A DNA stretch of 64,000 bases, from assembly GCF_003589595.1 (NCBI RefSeq), contig NW_020653945.1, positions 11,449,697 to 11,513,696 on the forward strand, written 5' to 3'. The notes beneath the pieces are model-generated. The model ran no database searches. It was not told the DNA's origin and worked only from the letters and a program-made list of their open reading frames with translations. This DNA is from Hyposmocoma kahamanoa (Eukaryota > Arthropoda > Insecta > Lepidoptera > Cosmopterigidae). A program made the position numbers and the translations under genes. The number at the start of each line of letters is the position of its first letter. The first letter of the stretch is position 1. Shown piece after piece: positions 43,321 through 54,317 of the stretch.

Positions 43321-44945
43321 TTAATTCAAATTCAAATTCAAAATAATCTTTATTTCATAGGTAAGCATTATTACACTTGAAATCGTCACAATATTAAACT
43401 CTACCGCTCATTCGTAAGGCAGATTCCCCTGAGAAGAATGAGCAAGAAACTCTAGGGGTTGCTCTTTATAAATATCATTTACAATATTTTTTTTTTATTA
43501 TTTGAAACATCAGATATCGAGACTACCTCCATGAGCTAAACGGGTTACTACCAAGGATTTTTGTCATCCAAGTACGCAGAAGTTGTATAATAACCTTTAG
43601 TATAAAATTTTTGTTTCACTATAGTTTTAAACCTCGTGTAAGGCAAATTTTGTATATCAACCGGAATCTTGTTATAGAAGCGTATACATTGCCCCTTAAA
43701 TGATTTTTTGACTTTGTGAAGACGACTATCAAGAAAAGCTAGTTTATTTCTATTCCTCGTATTAATGTTATGTCTGTCACTATTTTTCATAAATAAATTA
43801 CTATTCCTTTTAACATAAATTACATTCTCATAAATGTACTGTGAGGCTAGTGTATGAATGTTAATTTCTTTAAACTTATCTCTCAAAGATACTTTGGGGC
43901 CCAGATTGTAAATTGCCCTAACTGCACGTTTCTGCAGGACAAAGATTCTGTTGATATCGGCGGCATTACCCCAAAGCAAAATGCCGTATGTCATTAGACT
44001 GTGAAAGTAGGTGAAGTAAACCAATCTAGCGGTTTCGACGTCTGAAAGTTTCCTTATTTTTTTAATCGCGTACACTGCAGAACCGAGCCGTTTTGATAAC
44101 TTACTTATATGGGGACCCCATTGCAATTTAGCATCTAACGTTATACCTAGAAATACAACTGTATCCACAAGATTCAATTTTTCGTTTCTAACTACAATGT
44201 TTGCAACCGTCTCTCTAACATTGGGTAATGTAAATTTCACACAATTTGTTTTTTTCTCATTAAGAAGTAGGTTATTAACAGCAAACCAATCAACTACTTT
44301 AGATATAGCATTGTTCACATCGTCGTAGGAACATTGGTGCCTTTTAACTTTAAATAATAAGAAAGTATCGTCAGCAAACAATACTATCTCATGTTTTACA
44401 CCCTCCATAAGGCTAGGTAAGTCATTAATATAAACTAAAAACAAAAATGGGCCTAGAATTGAACCTTGAGGGACACCCATGCTAATTGCAGATCCTGACG
44501 ATCTCGTACCGTTAACATCGACCCTCTGTACCCTACCACGCAAATACGATTTAAGAAGGTCGAGATCACGTCCCGCCACACCATAATGGCTAAGTTTCCT
44601 GACCAGTGTATCATGGTGCACACAATCAAAAGCTTTGGAAAGGTCACAGAATACACCAATAGCGTCATGTGAGACTTCCCATGCATCAAATATATGATTA
44701 ATCAACTCGACACCAGCGTCGGTTGTAGAGCGACCCCGAGTGAAACCAAATTGTTTATGAGACATTAAGTTATTACTATAAAAATGTGCACACATCTGAT
44801 TTAGAATAATTTTTTCAAATATTTTACTGAGAGTTGGTAGTATTGATATAGGTCTGAAATTGGTGGGGTCAGAAATACTACCAGATTTGAAAAGTGGAAT
44901 AACTTTACTTTGCTTCATGAGGTCAGGAAAGACACCATCATGTTA
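43321..44945 (-). mobile_element. jockey LINE, 5'-truncated, well preserved
   Basis: The minus strand carries a long open reverse transcriptase frame and a roughly 220-bp 3' UTR ending in a (TTTGAA)n tail, seen on the plus strand as TTCAAATTCAAATTCAAA at 43325-43342. The 5' break is at about 44945, in the middle of the RT fingers (GVFPDLMKQSK), as expected for incomplete reverse transcription. Four 3' fragments of the same or close families lie at 21636, 47475, 54318 and within 55040-55230. Confidence 0.95.
43548..44945 (-). CDS. jockey-type reverse transcriptase (ORF2 fragment, 456+ codons)
   Basis: Uninterrupted frame. Motifs in order: VIPLFKSGSISDPTNFRPIS (fingers), HKQFGFTRGRSTTDAGVELI, FCDLSKAFDCVHHDTL (first palm Asp), GVPQGSILGPFLFLVYINDL, FADDTFLLFK (catalytic YADD-type, F for Y), then NNLLLNEKKTNCVKF, FLGITLDAKLQWGPHISKLS (thumb), and the C-terminal LWGNAADINRIFVLQKRAVR and LPYTRFKTIVKQKFYTKGYY. 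It ends DKNPW at 43548. The enzyme primes cDNA from the nicked target. The N-terminal endonuclease and the first ORF are missing, so this copy cannot move by itself. The intact frame points to a recent insertion. Confidence 0.95.
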
Positions 44946-45004
44946 GTACCTATAACAATCGCAAATACCTAAGAACTCGATATCTAAATAACCTAACCTC
45001 AGGT

Positions 45005-45222
45005 TAAAAAACCGACCTCAAAAGTCATTCATCCTCTAGTTTGCCACTCTTAGAGGTGGAATATTTTCTTGAAATTTAAATGGGACTACGTCTGAGGTAC
45101 CTTCTTTCCAACAAAATAAGAATCATCAAAATTGGTTCACAAATGGCGGAGTTATCGCGTAACATACATACAAAAAAAACATACAGACGAATTGAGAACT
45201 TCCTCCTTTTTTGAAGTCGGTT
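45005..45222 (-). repeat. repeat B, copy 6
   Basis: Near full-length reverse copy: AAAAAACCGACCTCAAAAGT at one end, CCTCCTTTTTTGAAGTCGGT at the other. Internal GTAACATACATAC and TTAGAGGTGGAATATTTTCT are present. TIR symmetry is clear. Confidence 0.88.
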
Positions 45223-46062
45223 AAATAGTTAACGTGTAGCACTCCTGGCTTAATGAACGTTATGTACGACTATAATATACAAACTGGCTCTACAATCGTG
45301 TAAAAATAAAAAATAAAGTAAAAAATAAAATGTTTCTTTATTTAGGTATACACCCATTAATGAATTTATATATTTATAATTATAATTTATAATTTATTAC
45401 TTATTACATTATGTTACATAACAATTAAATTGAATTTTATTAACTGAAAATGATTATTATTAATGTAGTAAATAATTAGGAATTAAATTAAATTTACATT
45501 ACCATTATATAAAATATAACTATAATTAATTTATTTATGTTTTAAAAATGGAGTGTTCGCTTACAAAGTAGCACGTATCGCATACTGACCTTGCAACGAT
45601 ATTGGCCAAATCGCTCATTCTCATAAGAAAAGACCAATGTCTCTTTCGTATTATGGAAAAAAAATCATCTACTCTATTCAGCAAACGATAAAGAAGCGCA
45701 ATAGTTTTATATGCAGTCTGATTTTCAGGTATGCAAAGAGCGTGTTATTTCCTGTTGGGCCAGATGCTGCATGTGCCACCGACAGAGTGCAGGTGGTCTA
45801 ATTGGATTGTCATAATTGTATTGTTGAAGGCCCGTGTGTAATAAACATTCGGAGGTTGCGAATATGTGCTGTGTTGTGGTATTTCAGTTCATGAATGCAA
45901 ACATACACCTCTATGACCTAGATATTGTTTTCTTCCCCACATAGGTTTTGTGAAACTAAGGAAATAAATGAGCAGCATTGTCGTTCTGTACGAGATTGAA
46001 GTTTTCCTGCCTATTTCCTATAGTCAGCTTGTATGGGCCACCTAACTCCATACATAGATAAC
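45223..46062. other. no gene; AT low-complexity 45340-45540
   Basis: TTTATAATTATAATTTATAATT-type sequence followed by ordinary unrecognised DNA. Confidence 0.4.
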
Positions 46063-46290
46063 GAGGCCATGAGAACCATAGTGGCCTAACTCATTTTTTT
46101 ACAATATAGAGTTTATGATTTTTTCCAGTTCAAATTGATCATTTTGATAGAACCAGAAAGGCCTAAAAGTGATACAACGAATTTTCACTAGATGGCAGCA
46201 TAATCATTGTTATGGTTTTTAGTCTGTGATCTAAATTTGAGGTGCTATACTGGCCTAAGTAAATTAGGCCACTATGGTTCTCATGACCTC
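46063..46290. mobile_element. MITE with 27-bp TIRs (228 bp)
   Basis: GAGGCCATGAGAACCATAGT-GGCCTAA (46063-46089) and TTAGGCCACTATGGTTCTCA-TGACCTC (46264-46290) are inverted with one mismatch. The interior is AT-rich and non-coding. No clear target duplication. Superfamily unassigned. Confidence 0.88.
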
Positions 46291-47474
46291 ATTATTGTAA
46301 TGGTAGTACGCAGAGAAAGACTTGCAAAGAAATGGTAAAAGTGTATTGGTATACGTATAATACAGATATTATGGTGGCAAATCTTTCTTTGAAGTCGTGT
46401 ATTGGTGGACAGTTGGTAACGTATTATGTGAAAATAGAGTGTGAATTGTGTGTTTAAATAAAAGTGCGGCACGTGGCTAAAGTAGATCGCGGCGTGCACA
46501 GAGTTATGCCGAATGTATGAAACCATACATAGTGTATTATGTTGAGTGTGTGGGTTTGTGTCAATGCGAAAGCGCGATATATCCCGCGAAACAAAGTTGC
46601 GTCTGCGGTACAACTCAAACATCTGTAACTTGCCTCCGCTAATTTATTTGTCTCCGGATTACTTTTTCCTTATTTCTTACATGAATTGTACAATAACACA
46701 CACATGGCGTTTACTGTATTACACACGTCCCCATTTTCCTATAGTACAAAAGCCTTAATGCTGTCATTTATATGGTAGGTAGTTATGTAAACAAATTTCT
46801 ATTTAATCCAAACCTTTGACAATAAAACAGGAAAATGAAGGTTTTATTTACATGAAGAAAGCAAATAGCATTACTAATGAGGTTTTCTTTTATCGTCCTT
46901 TGTCATAAGTACTGTTAAGGGTTTGAACATGTGATCTGTGGTTCAGCATCTCTTGCAACTCTTGAGCATCACTCTCCTTTAAACAAGGTTTACGTCAAGT
47001 TATTATTATACACCTAACATATGTATCAGTTTCTTTATAACTTATAAATACATCGCAACATAGTTTTGACTTCGTGTTTTGGGTTGACGAACTTAGTACA
47101 GTTGTTAACAAATAGAACGTATAATGTATGTTCAAAGCATTCGCAGAATTTATGTTCCTTGTTTACAACCCTCTGAAACGGGATATATCTCTAACTTAAA
47201 GACGGTTTTCCGATATCGTTTAAAACTCCGTTCACAACATGTTTACTTTGTTTGTATTGCGTGTTGTGTTTGATTAACGAAATGGGAGTACCTGTATTAG
47301 ATATTTTTATTAGTGTGTATATATACATTATCCCGGACGATTAAATCAAGTCCGAATGAAGCAATACGTAAGTTTTACTTTAGTCTCTATACAGAATTAC
47401 GGGAACTGGCAAACTTATTTTTGTATTTTGAGTTATTCAGTCAAAGTTCAAGCCAAAGAACCATTTATACCACA
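46291..47474. other. no gene recognised
   Basis: A 113-codon minus frame (46281-46622) is Ser/His/Ile-rich without motifs, and the plus strand is open as well. No feature is supported. Confidence 0.35.
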
Positions 47475-47832
47475 GGTTAAATAAATTTACACTTGAAAAC
47501 GTCACATTTAAGCTACCTACTGCTCGTTCACTACCCTGGCTTTCTTGAGAAGAACGAGCAAGAAACTCTAGAGCTTGCTCGTTTCAAATAAACTTAAATG
47601 CTATGAAATACACTTTGAATCCAATTTGTGTGGAATCTAGAGCCATGTCGTCTTCCCATACATCTTTATCTAACACGTAATCTTCAATTTTGTAATATGA
47701 CTTCTCATTTAAAATATTTTTAATGTAGTTTTTAAACTTAGGAAATGATAATTTTAATGTATGTATGTTCCGGAATCTTATTGTAAAAACGTATACATTT
47801 TTCCTTCATACATTTATCCAAACATCCTAAAC
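47475..47832 (-). mobile_element. jockey LINE 3' fragment
   Basis: Shares ACACTTGAAAACGTCACATT, AGAACGAGCAAGAAACTCTA and TCCGGAATCTTATTGTAAAA with the 3' UTR and C-terminal coding region of the element at 43321 and with the copy at 54318. 5' truncated. Confidence 0.85.
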
Positions 47833-48593
47833 ATCCTAAGCAACGTAAAACCTTCGGTTATTTGTTTTATTTTATAGCGTGTAAATTAATAACGCGTGGT
47901 AAACTGAGTGTGAGAGATATAGCGGACCAGTGGTGTGTATAGAGTCGCCAATTTTTTACCAAACTACCTCTTGACGTACTGCCGGTTGCCGGCTGGAGGC
48001 AGCCGATAAGAGCCACCCTCGCTCATTGCCACGGTAAAATGTTAGCCTAGAACTTAGCTACTACGTTTCTATCTACGCTAAACCATAACTGTACCTACCT
48101 ATATTTGTAAATTATAAGTACCGGATTCGTTTATAACTCCACAGTTTTTATGATAATGTAGTTGTGTGGTTTGATTTTAATGCATTAATATTTGATTAGC
48201 GTTCCGTTTTAAGAGCAGATAGTAATGTAGCTTTGTCAAAGCCGTTGTGTTATCTTTTTGACAAAAGCCCAATTAGTTTGGAAGTTTAGTTCCCGAAAGC
48301 AGAACTTCAGCAATTTCTCCCGCCAATTTAAAGGCGCGATATATGTTTTGTTACCTCCTTAGGTAGAGTTTTGAATGAGGCGGTAACTAGTTGTCCAGTT
48401 CGTGTGTGGATTCGTGCATGAGTTTTTGGCTTGTATAACACAGTTTGTTGTATTAATAATAAATATAGTTTTAATGTATTGTTTTATATTTGATTAGGCA
48501 CGTACTGGATAAAGTACACTGATAAAAGACGCCTTTGTAATTTTTATATATTTACAAAGACAATAAAAATGAAAGTAAATTACTTTGCTATTC
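47833..48593. other. no gene recognised
   Basis: 47940-48060 is somewhat GC-richer (GCCGGTTGCCGGCTGGAGGC) but has no supported open exon. Confidence 0.35.
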
Positions 48594-48726
48594 CGCGAAC
48601 CCAGTGAAGGTTAAATCATGCAAAATAACTGCGCTTGTATTGATTTTTTTTTATGCATTTCATTTGCATTAAAAAAATCAATACAAGCGCTGTTATTTGC
48701 ACGATATAACGTTCCCTGGGTTCGCG
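48594..48726. mobile_element. foldback MITE, ~56-bp arms
   Basis: CGCGAACCCAGTGAAGGTTA...CTGCGCTTGTATTGATTTTT pairs with AAAAATCAATACAAGCGCTG...TCCCTGGGTTCGCG around a roughly 20-nt spacer. The right end abuts repeat A with 2 bp between. Confidence 0.88.
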
Positions 48727-48728
48727 AA

Positions 48729-49022
48729 GTAGCAGTAGAGCGCCTTGTGAAAGAGTTCCTCTAGGGTAGTACTGCCACCTTACCTGTTTCTGCCGCCAAG
48801 CAGTAATATCAGCATTACTGTGTTCCGATTTTGAAGGGAAAGGCTGCTTTAATCACATGGGACTTGTCAACTTATGTCTCAGGATGACGGGCGCAGTGCT
48901 ACTGCCTCTCAGATCTTTGCGATTTAAAGCTCTGAGTGGTACTGCATCTGTTATGGATAGACGTGTAACTTACCATCAGGCGCACGACTTGTTCGTCCCG
49001 TCACTTAATATTATTTTTAAAA
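48729..49022 (+). repeat. repeat A, copy 9 (near full length)
   Basis: GTAGCAGTAGAGCGCCTTGT to TCGTCCCGTCACTTAATATT. The AAATTACAGGC portion is replaced by TTTAATCAC. Confidence 0.92.
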
Positions 49023-49400
49023 AGTAGCAAATTAATTTACTATCATTTTTATTAACATGGAATTCCGCAAAGTAACTCCTGAATCTATAAATTATTTACA
49101 ACGACGTTTATTGCAAAGGGAAAAATTCAAGTTTATAAGAAGTACATTCGCCAAGTAAAAGCGAATTTTTACTCGCGCCTTTTGCTGCTGTCCACTGTGC
49201 TTAAATCGCTAATAACACTTTTTTTTATTTAATGTACTCCTTAAATATACATTTCACGTATTCGTTCACGCTGAACACGTATTGTGAATATTTGTATGTA
49301 GAGCAGTGTCATTTCATACACACCTGTGAACATTTTAGCCCATTAAATTGTCCGAATAAGAAACTGGAGCGCTAACTTCCACGGTCCCGGTGACAATTTT
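49023..49400. other. no gene recognised
   Basis: AT-rich, no recognised repeat. Confidence 0.4.
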
Positions 49401-49672
49401 GCAGGTACCAGTGGCAAGGCGTCCATATAATTCGACTCCCACCGGCACCGGAAATTTTAGGCAAGCACATACCCCACAACTTAAAAAAATTTATAATCAA
49501 ATGATAATCATGTGGCAATTTGGCCTTAATAATCATAGCGCGAGGCAAACCGGCCTTAAGTGTCACCAGTACGCCTTTTTAACGGGAAAAATAGTTTTTG
49601 TTAAAGTAGGTGTTTTTTGTTTTGCTCCGGCTTTACTAACGACATTTTTCACGCCTTGCCACTGGCAGGTAC
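49401..49672. mobile_element. MITE-like element with GTACCTGCCAGTGGCAAGGCGT ends
   Basis: GCAGGTACCAGTGGCAAGGC (49401) and ACGCCTTGCCACTGGCAGGT (49651) are inverted apart from small indels. The interior has a second, shorter symmetry (TTTGGCCTTAA/TTAAGGCC-like). Both strands hold fortuitous open frames. Confidence 0.75.
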
Positions 49673-50145
49673 TTAATTTATCCGCCTAATATAAATTTAT
49701 AAAGACCCTTAACAGGGTTACTTTATTGAAAAATTCTCACGTAATTGAATTTTGCTACGAGGGTTTGTTATTGCTTCTTGTTTGTGATGGCCTTACTCCT
49801 TGTGAATTTTCGTGCTGAGGTCGTGATTTATGACGATTGAGTCCGTGTTGTCCTTGTCGCCGTAGCCCTACTGCCATTAAAATAATATGTTATTCCTGTG
49901 CAGAGCGTGTCTCCGTTGTGATTGTGGCAGGTCGATCAAAATGAAATATTTATCCCTCAATTCGTTGGTCGAAAATTATAAAAAAAAAACGTTTACTCAA
50001 TACTTTATTGCTATAATGTTATATACAAGGTGGTAGGTAACATAAATTAAGGTCATTATGGACCCTGAAGGGGCACAGCAAATTACAAAAATCTGAATAA
50101 ATTAAACTAACTTAAATTAAATTAATTCTAACCCTATTTTAAGGA
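49673..50145. other. no gene recognised
   Basis: Ordinary AT-rich DNA; nothing supported. Confidence 0.4.
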
Positions 50146-50336
50146 TCGAACACTTAGAAAAAATTCATTCGGCCGAATTCGAATCGACGTCTCCTAGCAA
50201 ACCGTGCCAGACGCTATGCCAACTAAGCCACGGAACGAACCGGCGGACCTCACGAATTTTTCTATGTGCTTCTTGTCGGATCTTTGTATTTAGTTTTTCA
50301 ACGACTTTTTAGCCGTAGCGCCATCTATGAGAAATC
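50146..50336 (-). mobile_element. tRNA-derived SINE-2, copy 1
   Basis: Minus strand: CATAGATGGCGCTACGGC lead, then GTTCCGTGGCTTAGTTGGCA (A box), GTCGATTCGAATTCGGCCGA (B box) and the tail GAATTTTTTCTAAGTGTTCG-ATC. Same order at 57398-57597. Confidence 0.85.
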
Positions 50337-50540
50337 CATGAAAGTATTTCGTGACCCAGTTAGATATCTTTAAAGCTACAAGCCCTGGCTTGAGATGTGC
50401 CTATTAACTGTAATGAAATCATTTAAAATAAGGCCCTAATGTACATTATTCTGACAAATAAATAAATTGATTGATTGATTGAAATTTTTATTGAATTGAT
50501 TTTCAATTACTCTTTGTGAAATTACTCCGTTAGTTTGTTA

Positions 50541-50600
50541 TAATATTATTAATACAAAGATCGAACACTAAAAAAAATTCCTTCGATCCAGCAGGATTCT
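50541..50600 (-). mobile_element. SINE-2 3' fragment
   Basis: ATTATTAATACAAAGATCGA-ACACTAAAAAAAATTCC matches the 3' tail of SINE-2. It breaks off after CGATCCAGCAGGATTC. Confidence 0.7.
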
Positions 50601-50885
50601 TATTTTATTTACTAATACTAATAAAATAGGAAATAGATATGAAATAGCCTTAGATTATTACAGGTATTGTACAAGGTACAAGAACGTGCGGTGGCATAGT
50701 TTTTTTTAAGCCAGTTACTATTTCAAAAGCAAAAAGTCATTACGAATTGTTACTTATCTGTTAAACATTGGCAGCAATTTCGATGACTGCGCTGCGAATA
50801 TAGAAAATTATTTCTTTACTATGGCCGATGGCTAAAATTTTTATGTTTACAAAATCATGGGAAGTATTCATCATCATAGTCATTT

Positions 50886-51140
50886 GTATGTCCCACTGCG
50901 GGGCTCGGGTCCTCTCTCACCTCCCTCCCTCAAACCCTCCCTCCTTGAAACCCTCAGGCGAGGGTTTCAAGCCCGCCGCCGCGCTGGCCCAATGCTGGTT
51001 GAAGACATCACACGTTTTCCGAGGCTTGTGATCCTTCTTCAGGTTTTTCATTATAAAATTCTAATTAAATTTCGGACATACAGCCGAAAATCTCGTAGGT
51101 GCGAGCCCGGATTCGAACCCACGGCCTACTGTACCTATTT
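50886..51140 (-). mobile_element. tRNA-derived SINE-3 (Metulj-like), copy 2
   Basis: Plus strand shows CGCGCTGGCCCAATGCTGGT, ATCACACGTTTTCCGAGGC, TTCTTCAGGTTTTTC and GGTGCGAGCCCGGATTCGAA-CCCACGGCC, the B box in antisense. 50930-50970 is an imperfect CCCTC direct/inverted tract (CTCCCTCAAACCCTCCCTCC, CTCAGGCGAGGGTTTCAAG) not seen in copy 1. Confidence 0.8.
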
Positions 51141-51639
51141 TCATTATGGGGCTTGAGTAAGAGCCCGTTATAATGTAAATGACTAGCTACTCAATGATGA
51201 GCGAACCACGAGTCGACTGGTGTTTATTATTCCGTTTGCGGTATTGTTTTACATAATATATTTAGATACGATTCGTTTGCTTCCCGATATTTACAAGATT
51301 AAGCTCTGTTTGGGTGATTTTATAGCTTTTTGTGCACAATACGAAGGCAGTTTGCTCTCATCTTCAAAGTTTTGCACTTTGCCACTGCTTAATGTTTGAA
51401 CTCGAAAGACACCATTAAACTGAAATGTTCAAAGTTCATAAGCTTTCCATAGAGATGAGGTAACAAACCTACAGCGGTATAAAAATACGTACTTACTTAT
51501 TTATGTACGGGCACAGTCGTTTATGAATGTTTAGGAAATGTATTCATATTCCCATCGCCAGACAGGTAAATTAGCTGCACAATGGCGCATATAACGAAGC
51601 TTCATCGTACTAAACAAACTTATGATTAACTTCTACGTT

Positions 51640-51738
51640 GTTTCGCACATAAAGTCCGAGAAACTCAAAGGTGCGAGTTTCGGAGAGCAATCCATTGCCT
51701 CTGCTTGAGAGGCGGTAGGCAAACCATTATTGCTAGCA
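51640..51738 (-). mobile_element. SINE-3 head fragment
   Basis: CACATAAAGTCCGAGAAACT, GGTGCGAGTTTCGGAGAGCA, GCCTCTGCTTGAGAGGCGGT and AGGCAAACCATTATTGCTAG match the tRNA-like end of SINE-3 with heavy divergence. Confidence 0.6.
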
Positions 51739-51792
51739 TAATAAATAGGTTTTTTTAGTAAAGGGAAGTATTATTATATAGTATTAATATTA

Positions 51793-51870
51793 TTTCCTTG
51801 CCTGCATACTTATTTCCTGAACGTTATAACTTGGGAAATGCGCACTTATTATTTAATTTTAAAAAATTGA
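51793..51870 (+). mobile_element. LINE 3'-end scrap (same family as 41215)
   Basis: TCCTTGCCTGCATACTTATT-TCCTGAACGTTATAACTTG corresponds to TCCCTGCCTGCAGACTTGTT-CCCTGAAAGTTATAACTTG at 42632. It then jumps to GCGCACTTATT near the 3' end, so about 70 bp are deleted in between. Confidence 0.75.
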
Positions 51871-52416
51871 CAATCGGTTGACGTATAATATACAAATTCA
51901 CTTAGGTCAATGGAATTTTAAAATTTATGTGAATCAGTTGACTGCGATCATAAAAATTACTGTATAGAGAAGTGCAGTCGAAGTCATTGTTCAAAATGGC
52001 TGTAACAAAAACATTGATTGTTTTGTTTTATTTTTCAGTGGAAGTCAACCTTTGATATTCAACGTAATATTTTCTTTTATAATTAAATGGCAAACGTACG
52101 TGTGTAATTTAACAAATTTAATTAGTATTTGAGCACCCTCTTTAATTTGAATATTAGATCGCAGATCCACTAGCACATACGAAATTGAGAGTCATTAAGC
52201 TTCAGTCGTTCATTGTCACCATAAAATTAATTTGATTTATTAGATATTTTGAGTTTTCCGTTTACTTGGAATGGCTATCAAAACTGGCAGTGTCCAAAAA
52301 AAATGTAGTAATTACACAATTATCTATATCTTCTAAACATCGACCTGCAAATACATTTTCCATTTGTATTCTTCTTTTTGCTATCGTATCGATGGCACAC
52401 ATCATATTATCGTAAT
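51871..52416. other. no gene recognised
   Basis: AT-rich DNA, no repeat recognised. Confidence 0.4.
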
Positions 52417-52719
52417 CTAGAGCTTAGCTGCGCTTATCACGGCACAAGTCGCTGCTATGCTAACCTTTACATGGTATATGTTTGCCATCATCGTGATGAA
52501 AGCATTTGCCAATCGACGTAAGGTACTTGCTGATTGTTGCCCAGGGTGCGCAAGGCGTACTAAAAACATTTGTACATCACGGGGAGGCTCTTTCCGTGCA
52601 CCCCATTTGTATTCTGAAAGATATATTGTCGTCAAAATGTTTACAAACACAAACACGTGAAGATACTTCATCATCGTCTTTACCATCAAGAATCCATTAT
52701 TAGTTTGATTAGCTTTCAC
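52417..52719 (-). CDS. unidentified 100-codon ORF with signal-peptide-like start
   Basis: From an internal Met the frame reads MMKYLHVFVFVNILTTIYLS, a plausible secretory signal. A basic/Pro stretch follows (KWGARKEPPRDVQ), then STLRRLANAFITMMANIYHV and a hydrophobic C-terminus (SIAATCAVISAAKL). Only one Cys is present in the mature part, so it is not a knottin or defensin type. The plus strand is also open over the same interval, so the frame may be fortuitous. No splice or promoter evidence. Function unknown. Confidence 0.2.
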   Translation of the reverse strand: MKANQTNNGFLMVKTMMKYLHVFVFVNILTTIYLSEYKWGARKEPPRDVQMFLVRLAHPGQQSASTLRRLANAFITMMANIYHVKVSIAATCAVISAAKL

Positions 52720-52990
52720 AATCAGTCAAGCAAGTTTGTGTCGTATGTAGTTGTTACAGGTTCTGAAATATAAAAGCTAAATGTTATAACATGAAACATT
52801 GTCGTCCTCAATAGCATAATTCGTACCGGTTCTTTGATACCTTTAAAAAGAAAAAAGTCTATTTTTAGGACTCACTTGAATTACGTTGATTTTTTTGTAA
52901 ATGACAGACTTGTCATATTCATGATCTATTGTATAGGGTATAGGTATCATCTGAGATTTATAAAACAAACTTTGACTTCTAATAAGCAAA
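52720..52990. other. no gene recognised
   Basis: AT-rich DNA without features. Confidence 0.4.
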
Positions 52991-53145
52991 AATGGCTAGC
53001 TAAGCAAGTTTTTCGTAATTACAAAACAATCTTAATGTAAGTTTAGGCAAGAAATTACAAAGTAAACTCAATGTTTAATTTAATTTCTTGCTTAAACTTA
53101 GGCGAAGTTCGTTTTAAATACGAAAAATTTGCTTAGCTCGCCATT
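52991..53145. mobile_element. foldback MITE, ~65-bp arms
   Basis: AATGGCTAGCTAAGCAAGTT-TTTCGTAATT and GTAAGTTTAGGCAAGAAATT on the left pair with AATTTCTTGCTTAAACTTAG and TACGAAAAATTTGCTTAGCT-CGCCATT on the right. Only about 20 bp separate the arms. Confidence 0.85.
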
Positions 53146-53731
53146 TCTGTTTATTCCCAATCAAACTTTTATAAATGTCAGCATAAGAGTTTTTAGTTGG
53201 TATAGGAATCTTAAATGTTATAACGACTGTGTCACTATCCGAACCCTATTGTTATTTTTGGGAGCCTGGTATTTGATATCCTCTCAGAATAAACACAATT
53301 TCGTGATATAATGAGCTAAATCTATCACAAGCACTCTCTTTCCGACAAGGGTTGTGTAAGTTTGTGTAGAGGGTAGGTACTTTCACTACAAAAAATACTC
53401 CATTATTTAACTTCTCCAAATTCTCTCAGCTTCCTTTGACCGCAGTCTATTCAAAGTTATGTTATTGCCAATTCAATAAAATCTCAACCTTGTTTACCCG
53501 AAACATTGAGGTGAGCCTTTGGTATAAAACTTTAGTACCAATCCTTAAATCAAATGTTTGTATACAAAAAACAACTCGCAACAAAGTGTACCAATGCTTG
53601 TGTAGATAAATGTTGTTTAGGATAAATGACTGAGTACCTCATTGACTTACAATGAGTACCTACACAAAATGTGGCATGTGAAACGGGTTAGATAAAGAAA
53701 TTTTTTTAATAACGCTTACCTATCTAGTTTA
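53146..53731. other. no gene recognised
   Basis: Ordinary AT-rich DNA. Confidence 0.4.
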
Positions 53732-53914
53732 TGCAGTAGAGATCATTGTGAAAGAGTTCGTTCAGGAAAGTATCATCTTACCTATTTTTGGCGCCAACCA
53801 GTAATAGATCTTTGTGATTTAAAGCTCTGGGTGGCACCGCGACTGTTATGGACAGGGGTGTCACTTACCACCAGGTGTACGACTTGTTCGTCCTGTCACT
53901 TGGTAACATAAAAA
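53732..53914 (+). repeat. repeat A, copy 10 (internal deletion)
   Basis: GCAGTAGAGATCATTGTGAA is followed by CCAACCAGTAAT joined directly to AGATCTTTGTGATTTAAAGC. About 105 bp of the centre are deleted. The 3' end is normal (TCGTCCTGTCACTTGGTAAC). Confidence 0.88.
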
Positions 53915-54317
53915 TATCTTCTACAAAAACAAAGATTATCGCAATAAGTGACGAGTACCACAAAAACCAATACATACCAAGAATTTACTAAATGTATGTC
54001 TTCACAGACGCAATCCAAGTTCCAAGACTGTAATATAAAACAAAAATATAATTTATATATGGAGAGTTTTAACACAAGGAATAGTTGTATAGCGTAGTAA
54101 GGGATATATTAGTCTGGTATGGTATGGTGTATATGGTTGGGTATCCGCAACTCGATGACTAGACGCCTATTTTGCGTGTGGTAGGTGCAGGGTCCTACTC
54201 GTGCCACCCTAGCTGCTCCAGGAATATCGGCATCGTCTTGGATCTGCTGAAGACTTCGAGCGCGACCTCGGCGCTCCGAGGATTGTCGCCCTGTCAACGT
54301 CAAAGTCAATCATTTTC
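53915..54317. other. no gene recognised
   Basis: GC-richer 54180-54300 is open on both strands (86 and 66 codons) without motifs. Confidence 0.3.

Noticed and set aside
46281..46622. 113-codon minus ORF
   Set aside because: No motif, unusual His/Ile/Tyr composition, overlaps the end of a MITE, and a plus-strand ORF also exists.
49372..49689. Overlapping 99- and 64-codon ORFs
   Set aside because: Both fall inside a MITE-like element with inverted ends.
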